Positions 55,544-64,000 of a stretch of DNA of 64,000 nt are shown piece after piece. Below the pieces are notes generated by a model that was not told where the DNA came from, searched no databases, and saw nothing but the letters and a program-made list of their open reading frames with translations. This stretch comes from Phnomibacter ginsenosidimutans (GTDB lineage Bacteria > Bacteroidota > Bacteroidia > Chitinophagales > Chitinophagaceae). The stretch covers positions 1,604,501 through 1,668,500 of the forward strand of contig NZ_CP046566.1 in the NCBI RefSeq assembly GCF_009740285.1. Direction: 5' to 3'. The position numbers and the translations under genes are program-made. Each line of letters opens with the position of its first letter. Positions within the stretch are counted from its first letter, which is position 1.

Positions 55544-56560
55544 GTGGCGGTGGATAAAATCATTCTTGATTGGAAAAAAGGTGCTTTCAAATCAGTGTAC
55601 TGGTTGGAAGGTGAGGAACCTTTCTTTATAGATCAGGTATTGGGCTATGCAGAAAAAAACATTCTGACAGATGCCGAAGCAAGTTTCAATTTGTCGGTGT
55701 TTTACGGTCGTGATGCCGATTGGTCGGCCGTAGTGAATGCTTGCCGCCGCTACCCCATGCAATCGCAGCGCCAGGTGGTGTTGCTGAAAGAAGCCCAGTA
55801 CATGAAGGATATCGAAAAGCTGGAAGGCTATATCGAAAATCCGCTCAGCAGTACAGTGCTGGTAGTAGGCTACAAACAGAAAAAAGTAGACGGCCGCAGT
55901 AAGCTGGCCAAACTGCTGAAGCAAAAAGGCGAAGTACTCAGTACCAAAAAATTATACGACAGTGAATTGCCTAACTGGGTAGTGAATCATTTAAAAGCAG
56001 ATGGTTTTACCATTTCGCAAAAGGCGGTGTATTTACTGGTAGATCATATTGGTAACGATTTGTCTCGGCTGGCCAATGAACTGGAGAAAGTACAAATCAA
56101 CCTGGGCCAGCGCAAAGAAATTACCGAGGATGATATTGAGAACTTTGTAGGCATCAGCAAGGAGTATAACGTGTTTGAATTGCAGCATGCACTTACCCAG
56201 CGCAACATGACCCGCTGTTTGCAAATCATTCAATACTTCGAAGGCAACCCCAAAGCATTGCCCATTATGCAATTGCTGCCTACGCTGTATTCTTTTTTCA
56301 GCAAAGCTTACATGGTGTTTGGTGCCGGTACCAACGACGAATATCAATTGATTAAATATCTTGGTTATCAGGGGCCCAATCCTTATGTAAAAGATATTAT
56401 CAGCTGCGCCAAAAACTACCGCCAGAAAGGCGTGGAGCAAGCCATTTTACTGCTACACGAATACAATCTCAAAAGCATTGGCATTCATGCTTCCAATGTT
56501 TCAGATGCTAATCTGCTGAAAGAAATGGTGGTGAAAATGATTACGCCAACGGTCGATTAA
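55544..56560 (+). CDS. holA: DNA polymerase III subunit delta
   Basis: 338-residue delta subunit of the clamp loader, which opens the sliding clamp. The N-terminus (VDKIILDWKKGAFKSVYWLE) and the following GEEPFFIDQVLGYAE and QRQVVLLKEAQYMKDIEKLE segments fit HolA. The delta-type collar domain is at the C-terminus (LHEYNLKSIGIHASNVSDAN). The GTG at 55544 (VAVDKIILDWKK) is preferred over a TTG at 55532 because the protein should begin close to that segment. It overlaps the convergent ribF stop by three bases. Confidence 0.92.
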   Translation: MAVDKIILDWKKGAFKSVYWLEGEEPFFIDQVLGYAEKNILTDAEASFNLSVFYGRDADWSAVVNACRRYPMQSQRQVVLLKEAQYMKDIEKLEGYIENPLSSTVLVVGYKQKKVDGRSKLAKLLKQKGEVLSTKKLYDSELPNWVVNHLKADGFTISQKAVYLLVDHIGNDLSRLANELEKVQINLGQRKEITEDDIENFVGISKEYNVFELQHALTQRNMTRCLQIIQYFEGNPKALPIMQLLPTLYSFFSKAYMVFGAGTNDEYQLIKYLGYQGPNPYVKDIISCAKNYRQKGVEQAILLLHEYNLKSIGIHASNVSDANLLKEMVVKMITPTVD

Positions 56561-57504
56561 CTTTCATAGGCCTGCAGCAAGAGTTGCGATGCATCCTTGT
56601 CTTTTTGCAACTGTGCTTTCAAACTATCCAGTCCGCTGAATTTTTGCTCACCCCGTAGGTGGCAAATCACTTCTATGCGTAGCGTTTCGCCGTAGATGTC
56701 TTCATCAAAATCAAAGATGTTGACCTCTACCGTTTGGCGGGTGCCATCCACGGTTGGGCGAACGCCAATGTTCATCATGCCCTTCATCCATGTGCCGTTT
56801 TGATTCATGCGTTTTACACGCACTGCATACACACCGTTGCCCGGCATCAGCTTTTCAGTATCATTCATGCGGATGTTGGCTGTAGGGTAGCCAATGGTGC
56901 GGCCAAGCTTATTGCCTTCTACCACGGTGCCTTCAAAAAAGTAGGCATAACCAAGGTAGCTATTGGCTGCAGCAATATGGCTATTGATAACAGAAGTACG
57001 GATGCGGGTACTGCTGATGGTATTGTCATTGAGTACTTCGGCAGGAATTTCCATCAACTCATAGCCATGTTTGCTTTTCAGCGCTTCCAGCAATTGATAG
57101 TTGCCTTCGCGGTTTTTACCAAAACGATGGTCGTAACCAATTACAATACAGCGGGGGTGAAAATGAGCTACCAGGAACTGCTCCACATATTCGAGTGCTG
57201 TTTGCTCGGCAAATTCGCTGGTAAAAGGAACAATCACCAAATGGTCGATGCCCTGTTTTTCCAGCAATTCTATTTTTTCAGCAATGGTATTGATGAGGCG
57301 CAATTCCGAGTGCTGATTGCCTACAATGCGCCGTGGGTGCGGGTTGAAGGTGATGATGACACTTTCACCATCAATGGCTGCAGCCTTTTCTGTGAGCTGC
57401 TTGGTAATGATGCGGTGACCATTGTGCACACCATCAAACGTGCCAATGGTAACCACGGCATTGCGGAAATTGGGAAGTCGGTCGATGTGCTTGTGTACCT
57501 GCAT
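56557..57504 (-). CDS. ribF: Bifunctional riboflavin kinase/FAD synthetase
   Basis: 315-residue RibF, which makes FMN and then FAD. The N-terminal adenylyltransferase has GTFDGVHNGHRIITKQL and ITFNPHPRRIV, and RIRTSVINSH follows with the ISSTRIR segment. The C-terminal kinase has GNKLGRTIGYPTANIRMND and NIGVRPTVDGTRQTVEVNIF, both typical. The start at 57504 (MQVHKHIDRL) is preferred over a longer frame to 57666 that has no similarity to the family. It is divergent from the PurM-like gene; ribD is at 30206. Confidence 0.96.
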   Translation of the reverse strand: MQVHKHIDRLPNFRNAVVTIGTFDGVHNGHRIITKQLTEKAAAIDGESVIITFNPHPRRIVGNQHSELRLINTIAEKIELLEKQGIDHLVIVPFTSEFAEQTALEYVEQFLVAHFHPRCIVIGYDHRFGKNREGNYQLLEALKSKHGYELMEIPAEVLNDNTISSTRIRTSVINSHIAAANSYLGYAYFFEGTVVEGNKLGRTIGYPTANIRMNDTEKLMPGNGVYAVRVKRMNQNGTWMKGMMNIGVRPTVDGTRQTVEVNIFDFDEDIYGETLRIEVICHLRGEQKFSGLDSLKAQLQKDKDASQLLLQAYES

Positions 57505-57560
57505 GGGCCGGCAAATTTGAATTAGTAATGGCCAATTTCCAAATCTCTGCCGCAGCCGCC

Positions 57561-57568
57561 TATTTTTG
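57561..57568 (+). promoter_or_regulatory. -7 promoter box directly upstream of the PurM-like gene
   Basis: TATTTTTG, ending four bases before the ATG at 57573, so a leaderless transcript is likely. Confidence 0.5.
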
Positions 57569-57572
57569 CAGC

Positions 57573-58700
57573 ATGTCTTTATATGCAAAGCGAGGCGTTT
57601 CGGCGCAAAAAGAAGAGGTGCATGCTGCCACCCAACACTTAGATCAGGGGCTGTTTCCCAAAGCATTTTGTAAAGTATATCCCGATTTGCTCGGCGGCGA
57701 TGCCGACTGGGTAAATGTGATGCATGCCGATGGTGCCGGTACCAAAAGTATTCTGGCTTATTTGTACTGGAAAGAAACCGGCGACATCAGTGTGTGGAAA
57801 GGCATTGCACAAGATGCCATTGTGATGAACCTTGATGACCTGCTTTGTGTGGGCATTCACGACAATATCGTTTTCAATTCTACCATCGACCGCAACAAGC
57901 TGCTCATACCTGGCGAAGTGTTGCAACAGGTCATCAGCGGCTCACAGGAGCTGTTTGATACATTGGCCGATTTTGGCGTGAACATAGCTTACCTCGGCGG
58001 CGAAACGGCCGATGTAGGCGATGTGGTTCGAACCGTTGCCGTAAATGGTACCATGAGTGTTCGCTGGCCAAAATCAAAAATTGTGACCAACGAAAAAATT
58101 GCTGCAGGCGATGTGATTGTGGGCTTGGCTTCTTACGGCCAAAGCGTGTACGAATCCAGCTACAATAGCGGTATTGGCAGCAATGGTTTGACCAGTGCCC
58201 GCCACGATGTGCTGAGTAAATACTATGCGGAGCATTTCCCCATGACCTATGAACCTACGCTCAGCGATGATGTGGTGTATATCGGCAAGCACCGCATGAC
58301 GGATATAGTGATGGACGAAGGGCATAACGTAGGGCAATTGCTGCTGAGTCCTACCCGTACCTATGCACCGGTGTTGAAAAAACTGCTCACCGAAAACTTC
58401 GATAAGATACATGGATTGGTGCACTGCAGTGGTGGTGGCCAAACCAAGTGCATGAAGTTTGTACCAGCTGGTGTGCAGGTAGTAAAAGACAACCTGTTTG
58501 CTACACCGTATATTTTTGAACTGATACAACAATGTAGCGGTGCTGATATGCGGGAAATGATGCAGGTATTCAACATGGGCTGCCGCCTCGAAATTTATTG
58601 CAGCGAAGCCAATGCAGCAACCATGATTGACACGGCAAAAGCTTTTGGCATAGATGCACAAATCATCGGCCGTGTAGAGGCGTCAGATAAAAAAAGTTGA
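57573..58700 (+). CDS. purM: Phosphoribosylformylglycinamidine cyclo-ligase (AIR synthase) or relative
   Basis: 375-residue AIR-synthase-fold protein. Conserved parts: MSLYAKRGVSAQKEEVHAAT, VMHADGAGTKSILAYLYWKE, AIVMNLDDLLCVG, FGVNIAYLGGETADVGDVVR and the C-terminal VFNMGCRLEIYCSEANAAT. PurM makes 5-aminoimidazole ribotide in purine synthesis, using ATP bound at the dimer interface. Bacteroidota PurM proteins are somewhat longer than the E. coli enzyme (345) and this fits. The start at 57573 is preferred to a frame from 57528 through the promoter box. FtsE follows after 99 bases. Confidence 0.9.
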   Translation: MSLYAKRGVSAQKEEVHAATQHLDQGLFPKAFCKVYPDLLGGDADWVNVMHADGAGTKSILAYLYWKETGDISVWKGIAQDAIVMNLDDLLCVGIHDNIVFNSTIDRNKLLIPGEVLQQVISGSQELFDTLADFGVNIAYLGGETADVGDVVRTVAVNGTMSVRWPKSKIVTNEKIAAGDVIVGLASYGQSVYESSYNSGIGSNGLTSARHDVLSKYYAEHFPMTYEPTLSDDVVYIGKHRMTDIVMDEGHNVGQLLLSPTRTYAPVLKKLLTENFDKIHGLVHCSGGGQTKCMKFVPAGVQVVKDNLFATPYIFELIQQCSGADMREMMQVFNMGCRLEIYCSEANAATMIDTAKAFGIDAQIIGRVEASDKKS

Positions 58701-58703
58701 CGA

Positions 58704-58733
58704 TTGAGCATGCCGGCGAAACAATTATTTTTG
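58704..58733 (+). promoter_or_regulatory. Consensus Bacteroidota promoter upstream of ftsE
   Basis: TTG (58704-58706), 19 bases, TATTTTTG (58726-58733). This is the best full match to the TTG-N19-TAnnTTTG form in the window. The start of ftsE is 66 bases downstream. Confidence 0.65.
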
Positions 58734-58799
58734 AATAAATCAGTTATTGATTCATCACCCAAAGGATGAGCTTCGCTACTCCTTGCATATTCTTACTCC

Positions 58800-59495
58800 A
58801 TGGCTGAAGAAATAGTAGTACAACTCAAACAGGTCAATATTTATCAGGGCGACGTACAAATTTTGAAAGGTGTAAACCTCGAAGTGCGTCGTGGCGAATT
58901 TGTATACCTCGTAGGTAAAACCGGCACCGGCAAATCTTCTTTGCTCAAAACCTTGTATGGCGAATTAGCACTGAAAGAAGGTGAGGGCAAAGTGGTAGGA
59001 CACGACCTGCGCAATCAAACCTGGAAAACCATTCCGTTTTTGCGCCGCGACCTCGGTGTGGTGTTTCAGGATTTTCAATTGCTTACCGACCGAAATGTAA
59101 AGGAGAACCTCAAGTTTGTATTGAAAGCCACCGGCTGGAAAGATGAAAACATGATCAATGCAAAAATTGATGATGTGCTGGAAAAAGTAGGCCTCAAAAG
59201 CAAGGGTTTTAAAATGCCTTTTGAAATGAGTGGTGGCGAACAACAACGTATTGATATTGCACGGGCATTGCTCAACTCACCCCGCTTGCTGCTGGCCGAT
59301 GAACCTACAGGCAACCTCGACCCCGAAACCAGCGACGAAATCATGGGCCTGCTCATGAACCTGAGCAAAGATTACGGCATGGCCGTCATCATGGCTACGC
59401 ATGATTACATGGTCATCAATAAATTTCCTGCAAGAATTTTGCGCACCGAAAAAGGAAAAGTGTACGACAGCGCCAATCAGTACGCTGAAAATTAA
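58800..59495 (+). CDS. ftsE: Cell division ATP-binding protein FtsE
   Basis: 231-residue ABC ATPase that works with the membrane protein FtsX to activate peptidoglycan hydrolases in cell division. Walker A is [20 protein letters not shown], the Q-loop is [14 protein letters not shown], the signature is [18 protein letters not shown], Walker B is [15 protein letters not shown], and the switch His is in MATHDYMVI. The start [13 protein letters not shown] at 58800 is clear. FtsX is not seen next to it, so the partner is elsewhere, as often in this phylum. It ends two bases before the convergent glycosyltransferase. Confidence 0.95.
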   Translation: MAEEIVVQLKQVNIYQGDVQILKGVNLEVRRGEFVYLVGKTGTGKSSLLKTLYGELALKEGEGKVVGHDLRNQTWKTIPFLRRDLGVVFQDFQLLTDRNVKENLKFVLKATGWKDENMINAKIDDVLEKVGLKSKGFKMPFEMSGGEQQRIDIARALLNSPRLLLADEPTGNLDPETSDEIMGLLMNLSKDYGMAVIMATHDYMVINKFPARILRTEKGKVYDSANQYAEN

Positions 59496-59497
59496 TA

Positions 59498-60679
59498 TCA
59501 GGCAGAAAGCTTGAGGCTTGCTGCTACTTTGCCCGGCACGGTTGGTTCCTGTTCAAAAATCCAGCGAATCATCTGCCGGGCATTTCTTTCGTTGTTAAAC
59601 AAAGATTGCATCACCTGCATACGGTCTTCAAAGTTGTGCAGGTGGTAAGGTTGGTCAAAAGCCTTGGCAATGGCATCTTTCATGCTGATGGTGCTGTTGG
59701 CAATCAGGCAGCAGCTGTTGAGACCACTACCTTCTACTCCAGCTTCATTCACTACGCAGTGCCTGCCAAAATACAGAGCGTTAATCAGTTTCAGCTTGAT
59801 ACCCGTGCTGTTGAAAGAGGGCAAAATATTCACCTGCGCCTTCTTTATCAGCTCTTCCATTTCGGTCTGCTCGGGGTTGGCCACAATACAGGTATGCGGA
59901 AAACTATGGGCTAGTTTTTCCAGTTTAGCAGAGGGATTTTTACCCGCTACAACAAAAGGTATTTCCAACTTGCTGAAAATTTCTTCGAGCAGCCAGGTAG
60001 CTGCATATTCATTTTCGGGCACACTCAGGTTGCCATGATACAGGCAAAAACTACCGTGTGAGCCGTACCATTCGGGTGCAAACTCGGGCAGGTAAAGTGG
60101 TAAAAAGTCTACATTGTTGTAGCCCAATTCACGGTTAAAAACTTCCAGGTCTTTTTCAGTGACGGTCCAAAAAGTGGCTTTGCCTGCCATAGCCGCTTCG
60201 TACTTTTTCAGCAGGGCACTTTCTCTTTTGAAAAAGAGTTTTTTGAACATGCTGCCACTGGTTTCAGAAAGCTGGCGGTAATATTCATATTCCACATTGT
60301 GGAGCCGTACAAAACAGCGGTTGGCGGGCAAATCGCCGTTGTACGCAAAATAGGTACAGTGCATGCCTTCCATCAGCACAGGGTAATCGTCTTGTTTCAG
60401 GCGTTTGAGCAATGCATCATTGGCCCGGCTGGCTACAATGTAGGGTACACTGGTAGCCAGACTTTTGAGCGGTGTCACCCGCTCGTAGTAGTGTACTTCT
60501 TCGCAATATTGGTTGAGCACGGGCTGCTGACCACGGCCGTATTCAAAACAGTGCAAATGAATTTTTACACCCGCTTCGCTCAGGGCTTTAATCTTGTAAA
60601 ACAAATCAAAAACGCCACCATAATCCACCGGATAGGGTACGTCTAAACAAACGATATGTAAATGCTTCTCTGCCAACAT
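59498..60679 (-). CDS. Glycosyltransferase (GT-B fold)
   Basis: 393-residue glycosyltransferase-like protein. The start (LHIVCLDVPYPVDYGGVFDL) is the N-terminal Rossmann domain of GT4-type enzymes, and the C-terminal domain has FCLYHGNLSVPENEYAATWL, PFVVAGKNPS and NILPSFNSTGIKLKLINALY with the usual nucleotide-sugar end GRHCVVNEAGVEG. The ATG at 60679 lies in a TGATG overlap with the stop of the upstream glycosyltransferase, so the two are coupled. Donor and acceptor sugars are unknown; a role in glycan or envelope polysaccharide synthesis is likely. Confidence 0.88.
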   Translation of the reverse strand: MLAEKHLHIVCLDVPYPVDYGGVFDLFYKIKALSEAGVKIHLHCFEYGRGQQPVLNQYCEEVHYYERVTPLKSLATSVPYIVASRANDALLKRLKQDDYPVLMEGMHCTYFAYNGDLPANRCFVRLHNVEYEYYRQLSETSGSMFKKLFFKRESALLKKYEAAMAGKATFWTVTEKDLEVFNRELGYNNVDFLPLYLPEFAPEWYGSHGSFCLYHGNLSVPENEYAATWLLEEIFSKLEIPFVVAGKNPSAKLEKLAHSFPHTCIVANPEQTEMEELIKKAQVNILPSFNSTGIKLKLINALYFGRHCVVNEAGVEGSGLNSCCLIANSTISMKDAIAKAFDQPYHLHNFEDRMQVMQSLFNNERNARQMIRWIFEQEPTVPGKVAASLKLSA

Positions 60680-61845
60680 CAATAATGCTTAGAATGCTCC
60701 TGTAGGCAATTTGCCCAAACTTGCAGCATGTTTTTTTCTTCTATGTTCCAGTTCCAAACAGATGCTGCAATGATGCATTTTCCTATCAGTCTTTCGTACA
60801 AAACAGCATCTTTCGCCAAAAGGTTCATGGCTTGTGCTATTTCGATGGGAGCGACCTCATTTACCAAAACCGCAACTTCATGTTGCTCATTCAAATGTTC
60901 ATATTCGGGATACCGCACACAAACCTGCGGCTTGCCAGCCTGCACGTAATCAAAAAAGCGATTGGCTAAAGAATAGTATTGATTGAGGCCGCTGTTGTTA
61001 AACAAAGTAATGCCTGCAAATGCCTGTTGGGTAAGGTTGCGCAATACGGATGGTTTCAAATGACCCGTCAAGATAACCTTGTCTGCCACGCCGTGAGCAG
61101 CAATCAAACTTTTTACCTGTTCCATATAATTGCCATCTCCGGCAATCACCAGCGGGAGTGAGGTTTCTTTCATGGCAGCAATCAGTTCGTCGAATGCCCG
61201 GCCTTCGTTGACCGCTCCCTGATACAAGAAAAAACGTTCTGGCAATAAAAGTGTCGATTGCAGAGTTTCAACAATAGTGTTTCCTGCAGGCAGTGGCATG
61301 TTGCGTACCACGGCATACTTCACTTTGTACCGCCGGCTAAACTCATCCGCTATAAATTGATTGACGGTATACCCGTACTGAAACTGGGGCACACACCAAG
61401 CCTCGATGGCTTTCCAAATGGCGGCAATCCAAGGTCTTCTCTTCACTTCTGTGAGCTCGGTAAAGAGTTCGTGGGCATCGTACAGGCGGGGGAGCTGGTA
61501 CTTTTTGCTGATGAGCAGGCAAGGAACAATGCTGTCAAGGTCGATGGCGCAAATGGCCATGTGGGTGGCTCCGGGCTGCTGGTGTGCCTTGGCCTGGTGC
61601 TGCAAATATTTGTACAGTGCTTTGTTGTAGGCCCAATAAAACCGCTTCCCTTTTTGTGGCGAAACATTGAGCCGGACTTGCTCAAAAGGTTGATGGTCAA
61701 GGGGCAAACTGGCCGCGGTGCTGCGGCCTACCAGGGTAACCTCATAGCCTGCCCGGGCAAGCGAACCGCAAATGCGCTGCATCCGCCGATCAAAACTCAG
61801 GTCGTTGGTAACCGTGCAATAAATATGGTAATCTTGCGGCTGCAT
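60679..61845 (-). CDS. Glycosyltransferase family 4-like protein
   Basis: 388-residue GT-B glycosyltransferase. N-terminal features are IYCTVTNDLSFDRRMQRICG and LARAGYEVTLVGRS; the donor domain has ERFFLYQGAVNEGRAFDELI, LPLVIAGDGNYMEQVKSLI, KVILTGHLKPSVLRNLTQQA and FAGITLFNNSGLNQYYSLAN. It resembles capsular/exopolysaccharide mannosyl- or glucosyltransferases. It is the upstream gene of the two-gene minus-strand set and divergent from rpsO. The TGATG junction to the next gene indicates one transcript. Confidence 0.9.
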   Translation of the reverse strand: MQPQDYHIYCTVTNDLSFDRRMQRICGSLARAGYEVTLVGRSTAASLPLDHQPFEQVRLNVSPQKGKRFYWAYNKALYKYLQHQAKAHQQPGATHMAICAIDLDSIVPCLLISKKYQLPRLYDAHELFTELTEVKRRPWIAAIWKAIEAWCVPQFQYGYTVNQFIADEFSRRYKVKYAVVRNMPLPAGNTIVETLQSTLLLPERFFLYQGAVNEGRAFDELIAAMKETSLPLVIAGDGNYMEQVKSLIAAHGVADKVILTGHLKPSVLRNLTQQAFAGITLFNNSGLNQYYSLANRFFDYVQAGKPQVCVRYPEYEHLNEQHEVAVLVNEVAPIEIAQAMNLLAKDAVLYERLIGKCIIAASVWNWNIEEKNMLQVWANCLQEHSKHY

Positions 61846-61909
61846 GTGCTAATTGGGGGCGCAATCTAAAATCCTTTCGATAATATTTCCCTGATATCTT
61901 TTTTTGCCC

Positions 61910-61917
61910 TACTTTTG
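61910..61917 (+). promoter_or_regulatory. -7 promoter box for rpsO
   Basis: TACTTTTG, 51 bases before the ATG at 61969. A TTTCC (61886-61890) sits 19 bases upstream in place of a TTG. Confidence 0.5.
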
Positions 61918-61968
61918 CCGCCCATAAAATTGGATGATTTAATCGGATAACAAAAAACGCATAATCGG

Positions 61969-62241
61969 ATGCCTTATTTAACTGTAGAAAAGAAAGCCAA
62001 GATTTTCGAAACTTATGGTGGCAGCGCTAAAAACACTGGTTCTATCGAGGGCCAGATTGCTTTATTGACTGAGCGTATTTCTGCTTTGTCTGCTCACCTG
62101 CAGCAAAACAAAAAAGATTTCAGCACTCACCGTGGTCTCATGAAGATGGTTGGTCAGCGTAAGCGTTTGCTTACCTACCTCAGCAAGCACAACTTGCAGG
62201 GATACCGCCAACTGATTGAAAAACTGGGTCTCAGAAAGTAA
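61969..62241 (+). CDS. rpsO: 30S ribosomal protein S15
   Basis: 90-residue S15, which binds 16S rRNA in the platform and nucleates central-domain assembly. The protein is full length and typical ([52 protein letters not shown]). Its position just before pnp is the standard bacterial arrangement. A hairpin lies 25 bases after the stop, so most transcripts may end before pnp. Confidence 0.98.
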   Translation: MPYLTVEKKAKIFETYGGSAKNTGSIEGQIALLTERISALSAHLQQNKKDFSTHRGLMKMVGQRKRLLTYLSKHNLQGYRQLIEKLGLRK

Positions 62242-62265
62242 TCATGCGGTTGCATTAACGATATA

Positions 62266-62294
62266 AACCCCAATTAGCCTGGCTGATTGGGGTT
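62266..62294 (+). terminator. Hairpin between rpsO and pnp
   Basis: AACCCCAAT (62266-62274) and ATTGGGGTT (62286-62294) around an 11-base loop, followed by TCTCATATTTTGTT. Confidence 0.85.
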
Positions 62295-62415
62295 CTCATA
62301 TTTTGTTACAAGCTTTTGACTGCTTTTTTTACCCGTCGCGTCGTGCCCCATTGTGGCAGGGCGTTTTGTTGCATCATACCGAATCTAAAATCAAGGTTTT
62401 CGCAAATTCTTATTT

Positions 62416-64000
62416 ATGTTGACACAACCACATTCCGTTGTGATAGACATGGGCCCCAACAGTAAGCCCATTACTATCAGCACAGGCCGGCTTGCCCGCC
62501 AGGCCGATGGCGCTGCCCTGTTGCAGTGCGGCAATTGCTACCTGCTGGCCACCGTTTGCGCCAGCAAAGAACCCCGCCCCGGACAGTCTTTCTTTCCATT
62601 GACTGTAGACTATCAGGAGAAATTCGCTTCTGCTGGTCGAATCCCCGGTTCATTTTTTAAGCGTGAAGGCAAGCTGAGCGACTACGAAGTACTCATCAGC
62701 CGTTTGATAGACCGTGCCCTGCGTCCGCTGTTTCCCGAAGATTACTTCTGCGACGTTCAGGTGCTGGTTACCCTTTTGTCTAGCGACCCCGAAGTAATGC
62801 CCGATGCGCTGGCTTGCCTGGCTGCATCTGCTGCTTTGGCCGTAAGTGATGTGCCCGTTCAGGAAGTCATTTCTGAAGTACGCATTGGCCGTCAGAACGG
62901 CGAATACCTGATTAACCCCACCCGTACCCAGTTGCAGTCTTGCGATATGGACTTCATCATTGCGGCTACTGCCAAAAACATGATGATGGTGGAAGGTGAA
63001 GCCAAAGAGTGCCAGGAAGAAGATTTGGTAAAAGCTTTGGAACTGGCTCACGAAGCTATCCGTAAGCAAATTGCTGCTCAGGAAGACCTGCGTACACAGG
63101 TTGGTGTAACCGGCAAACGGGAGTACACTAAGCCTTACCGCAATGAAGCACTCGAAAACAAGATTGCTGAACTCGGCCGTGCCAAAATGTATGAGATCGC
63201 TAAAAGCGCCTCTGCCAAGCATGAACGCAGTGAAGCTTTCAGCAAACTTTTTGATGAGGTAAAAGAAGCCCTCGGCGAATTGCCCGAAGAAGACCAACCG
63301 CTGGTAGGCCACTACCTCGGCGAACTGCAGTATTACGTTGTTCGTGATATGATGCTCGATGACCGCATTCGTCTCGATGGCCGTAACCTCACCACTGTTC
63401 GTCCTTTGGATATGATGGTAGATGTACTGCCTTCACCACATGGTTGCGCCCTGTTTACCCGTGGTGAAACTCAATCGCTGACCACCGTTACTCTCGGTAC
63501 GCCAAATGATGAGCTGTTGATTGAAACAGCTGCTACCAGCGACTATGTAAAATTCATTTTGCACTATAACTTCCCGCCATTCAGCACCGGCGAAACCAAG
63601 CCCATGCGTGGTCCTGGCCGTCGTGAAGTTGGCCATGGCAACCTGGCCATGCGCAGCCTGAAGCAAATCATGCCCGGCAACGAATATCCTTACACCGTAC
63701 GTGTGGTGAGTGATATTTTGGAGTCGAACGGTTCGAGCTCAATGGCAACTGTTTGTGCCGGTTCTTTGGCACTGATGGATGCTGGTGTTCCTTTTGCCAA
63801 GCACGTAAGTGGTGTGGCCATGGGCCTCATTACCCGTAAAGATGGTAAGTACGCCATCCTCACCGATATCCTCGGCGACGAAGATCATTTGGGTGACATG
63901 GACTTTAAAGTAACCGGTACCCGTGATGGTATTTGTGGTGTGCAGATGGACATCAAAATTGATGGCCTCAGCATGGATGTAATGCGTGAAGCACTGGCTC
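62416..64000 (+). CDS. pnp: Polyribonucleotide nucleotidyltransferase, 3' end beyond the window
   Basis: First 528 residues of PNPase, the phosphorolytic 3'-5' exoribonuclease of mRNA decay. The first RNase PH domain contains QEKFASAGRIPGSFFKREGK and SRLIDRALRPLFPEDYF; an alpha-helical linker follows, and the second RNase PH domain has RTHGCALFTRGETQ-type and NFPPFSTGETKPMRGPGRRE segments (catalytic second copy, here near 380-400), then SDILESNGSSSMATVCAGSL. The C-terminal KH and S1 domains lie beyond base 64000. The ATG at 62416 gives MLTQPHSVVIDMG. The frame is intact over the visible part. Confidence 0.98.
   Translation, partial: MLTQPHSVVIDMGPNSKPITISTGRLARQADGAALLQCGNCYLLATVCASKEPRPGQSFFPLTVDYQEKFASAGRIPGSFFKREGKLSDYEVLISRLIDRALRPLFPEDYFCDVQVLVTLLSSDPEVMPDALACLAASAALAVSDVPVQEVISEVRIGRQNGEYLINPTRTQLQSCDMDFIIAATAKNMMMVEGEAKECQEEDLVKALELAHEAIRKQIAAQEDLRTQVGVTGKREYTKPYRNEALENKIAELGRAKMYEIAKSASAKHERSEAFSKLFDEVKEALGELPEEDQPLVGHYLGELQYYVVRDMMLDDRIRLDGRNLTTVRPLDMMVDVLPSPHGCALFTRGETQSLTTVTLGTPNDELLIETAATSDYVKFILHYNFPPFSTGETKPMRGPGRREVGHGNLAMRSLKQIMPGNEYPYTVRVVSDILESNGSSSMATVCAGSLALMDAGVPFAKHVSGVAMGLITRKDGKYAILTDILGDEDHLGDMDFKVTGTRDGICGVQMDIKIDGLSMDVMREALA

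Overview
The window looks like chromosomal DNA of a Bacteroidota bacterium, most likely from the Chitinophagaceae or a close relative. Evidence: promoter boxes of the TAnnTTTG type sit just upstream of many genes, clear Shine-Dalgarno sequences are scarce, and there is a SprE/PorW-type gliding/type IX secretion protein, a CtlX-plus-arginine-deiminase pair, DUF3857 transglutaminase proteins, an OprO/P-like porin and an rpsO-pnp pair. No rRNA, tRNA, CRISPR array, insertion sequence or phage module was recognised. Most of the window is ordinary core genome with two short accessory-looking stretches.

Layout. 1-3962 (minus): S41 protease, FkbM methyltransferase, CrtA-like monooxygenase and a patatin phospholipase that runs off the left edge. 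4046-7050 (plus): glycosyltransferase-like gene, BadF-type sugar kinase, MurQ etherase (MurNAc recycling). 7158-8869 (minus): second FkbM methyltransferase and a sterol-desaturase-type hydroxylase. 8966-9796 (plus): esterase. 9874-15850 (minus): PBP1A, a MORN-type lipoprotein, SprE/PorW-like protein. 16081-18818 (plus): membrane coiled-coil protein, bactofilin, AtpZ-like and AtpI-like membrane proteins, SprT-like protein, outer-membrane barrel. 18895-20745 (minus): UbiD. 21002-22592 (plus): RF3. 22752-29985 (minus): two DUF3857 proteins, PurB, PrmC. 30206-32799 (plus): RibD, YigZ, NAD-dependent epimerase/reductase. 32803-36090 (minus): CtlX, arginine deiminase, RNase HI. 36094-38178: AT-rich cassette-like island with two small genes and several hairpins. 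38179-42558 (minus): acyl-CoA carboxylase beta, small membrane protein, TPMT-like methyltransferase, serine hydrolase, HD protein. 42814-54389 (plus): acyl-CoA dehydrogenase, YggS, a duplicated fibre-like secreted protein, porin, HTH-Fic protein, ABC-F protein, a 1170-residue outer-membrane protein. 54454-64000: coiled-coil protein, HolA, RibF, PurM-like, FtsE, two glycosyltransferases, S15 and PNPase (runs off the right edge).

The dominant oddity is sequence integrity. Ten genes contain a total of twelve one-base frameshifts, most of them at mononucleotide runs, and restoring one base in each gives proteins of normal family length. A thirteenth lesion is an in-frame TAG. This pattern fits homopolymer-length errors in an assembly better than biology, so these genes are annotated here as full-length with the break marked.

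The most interesting non-coding features are (i) the AT-rich cassette-like island at about 36.1-38.2 kb with GTTAGCGGC / GCCCGCTAAC edges and attC-like imperfect hairpins, (ii) several families of degenerate, word-like repeats in intergenic DNA, one of which also appears in frame inside ubiD, (iii) palindromic repeats that form the last codons of prmC, and (iv) a set of TAnnTTTG promoter boxes placed 4-7 bases from start codons, implying leaderless transcripts.
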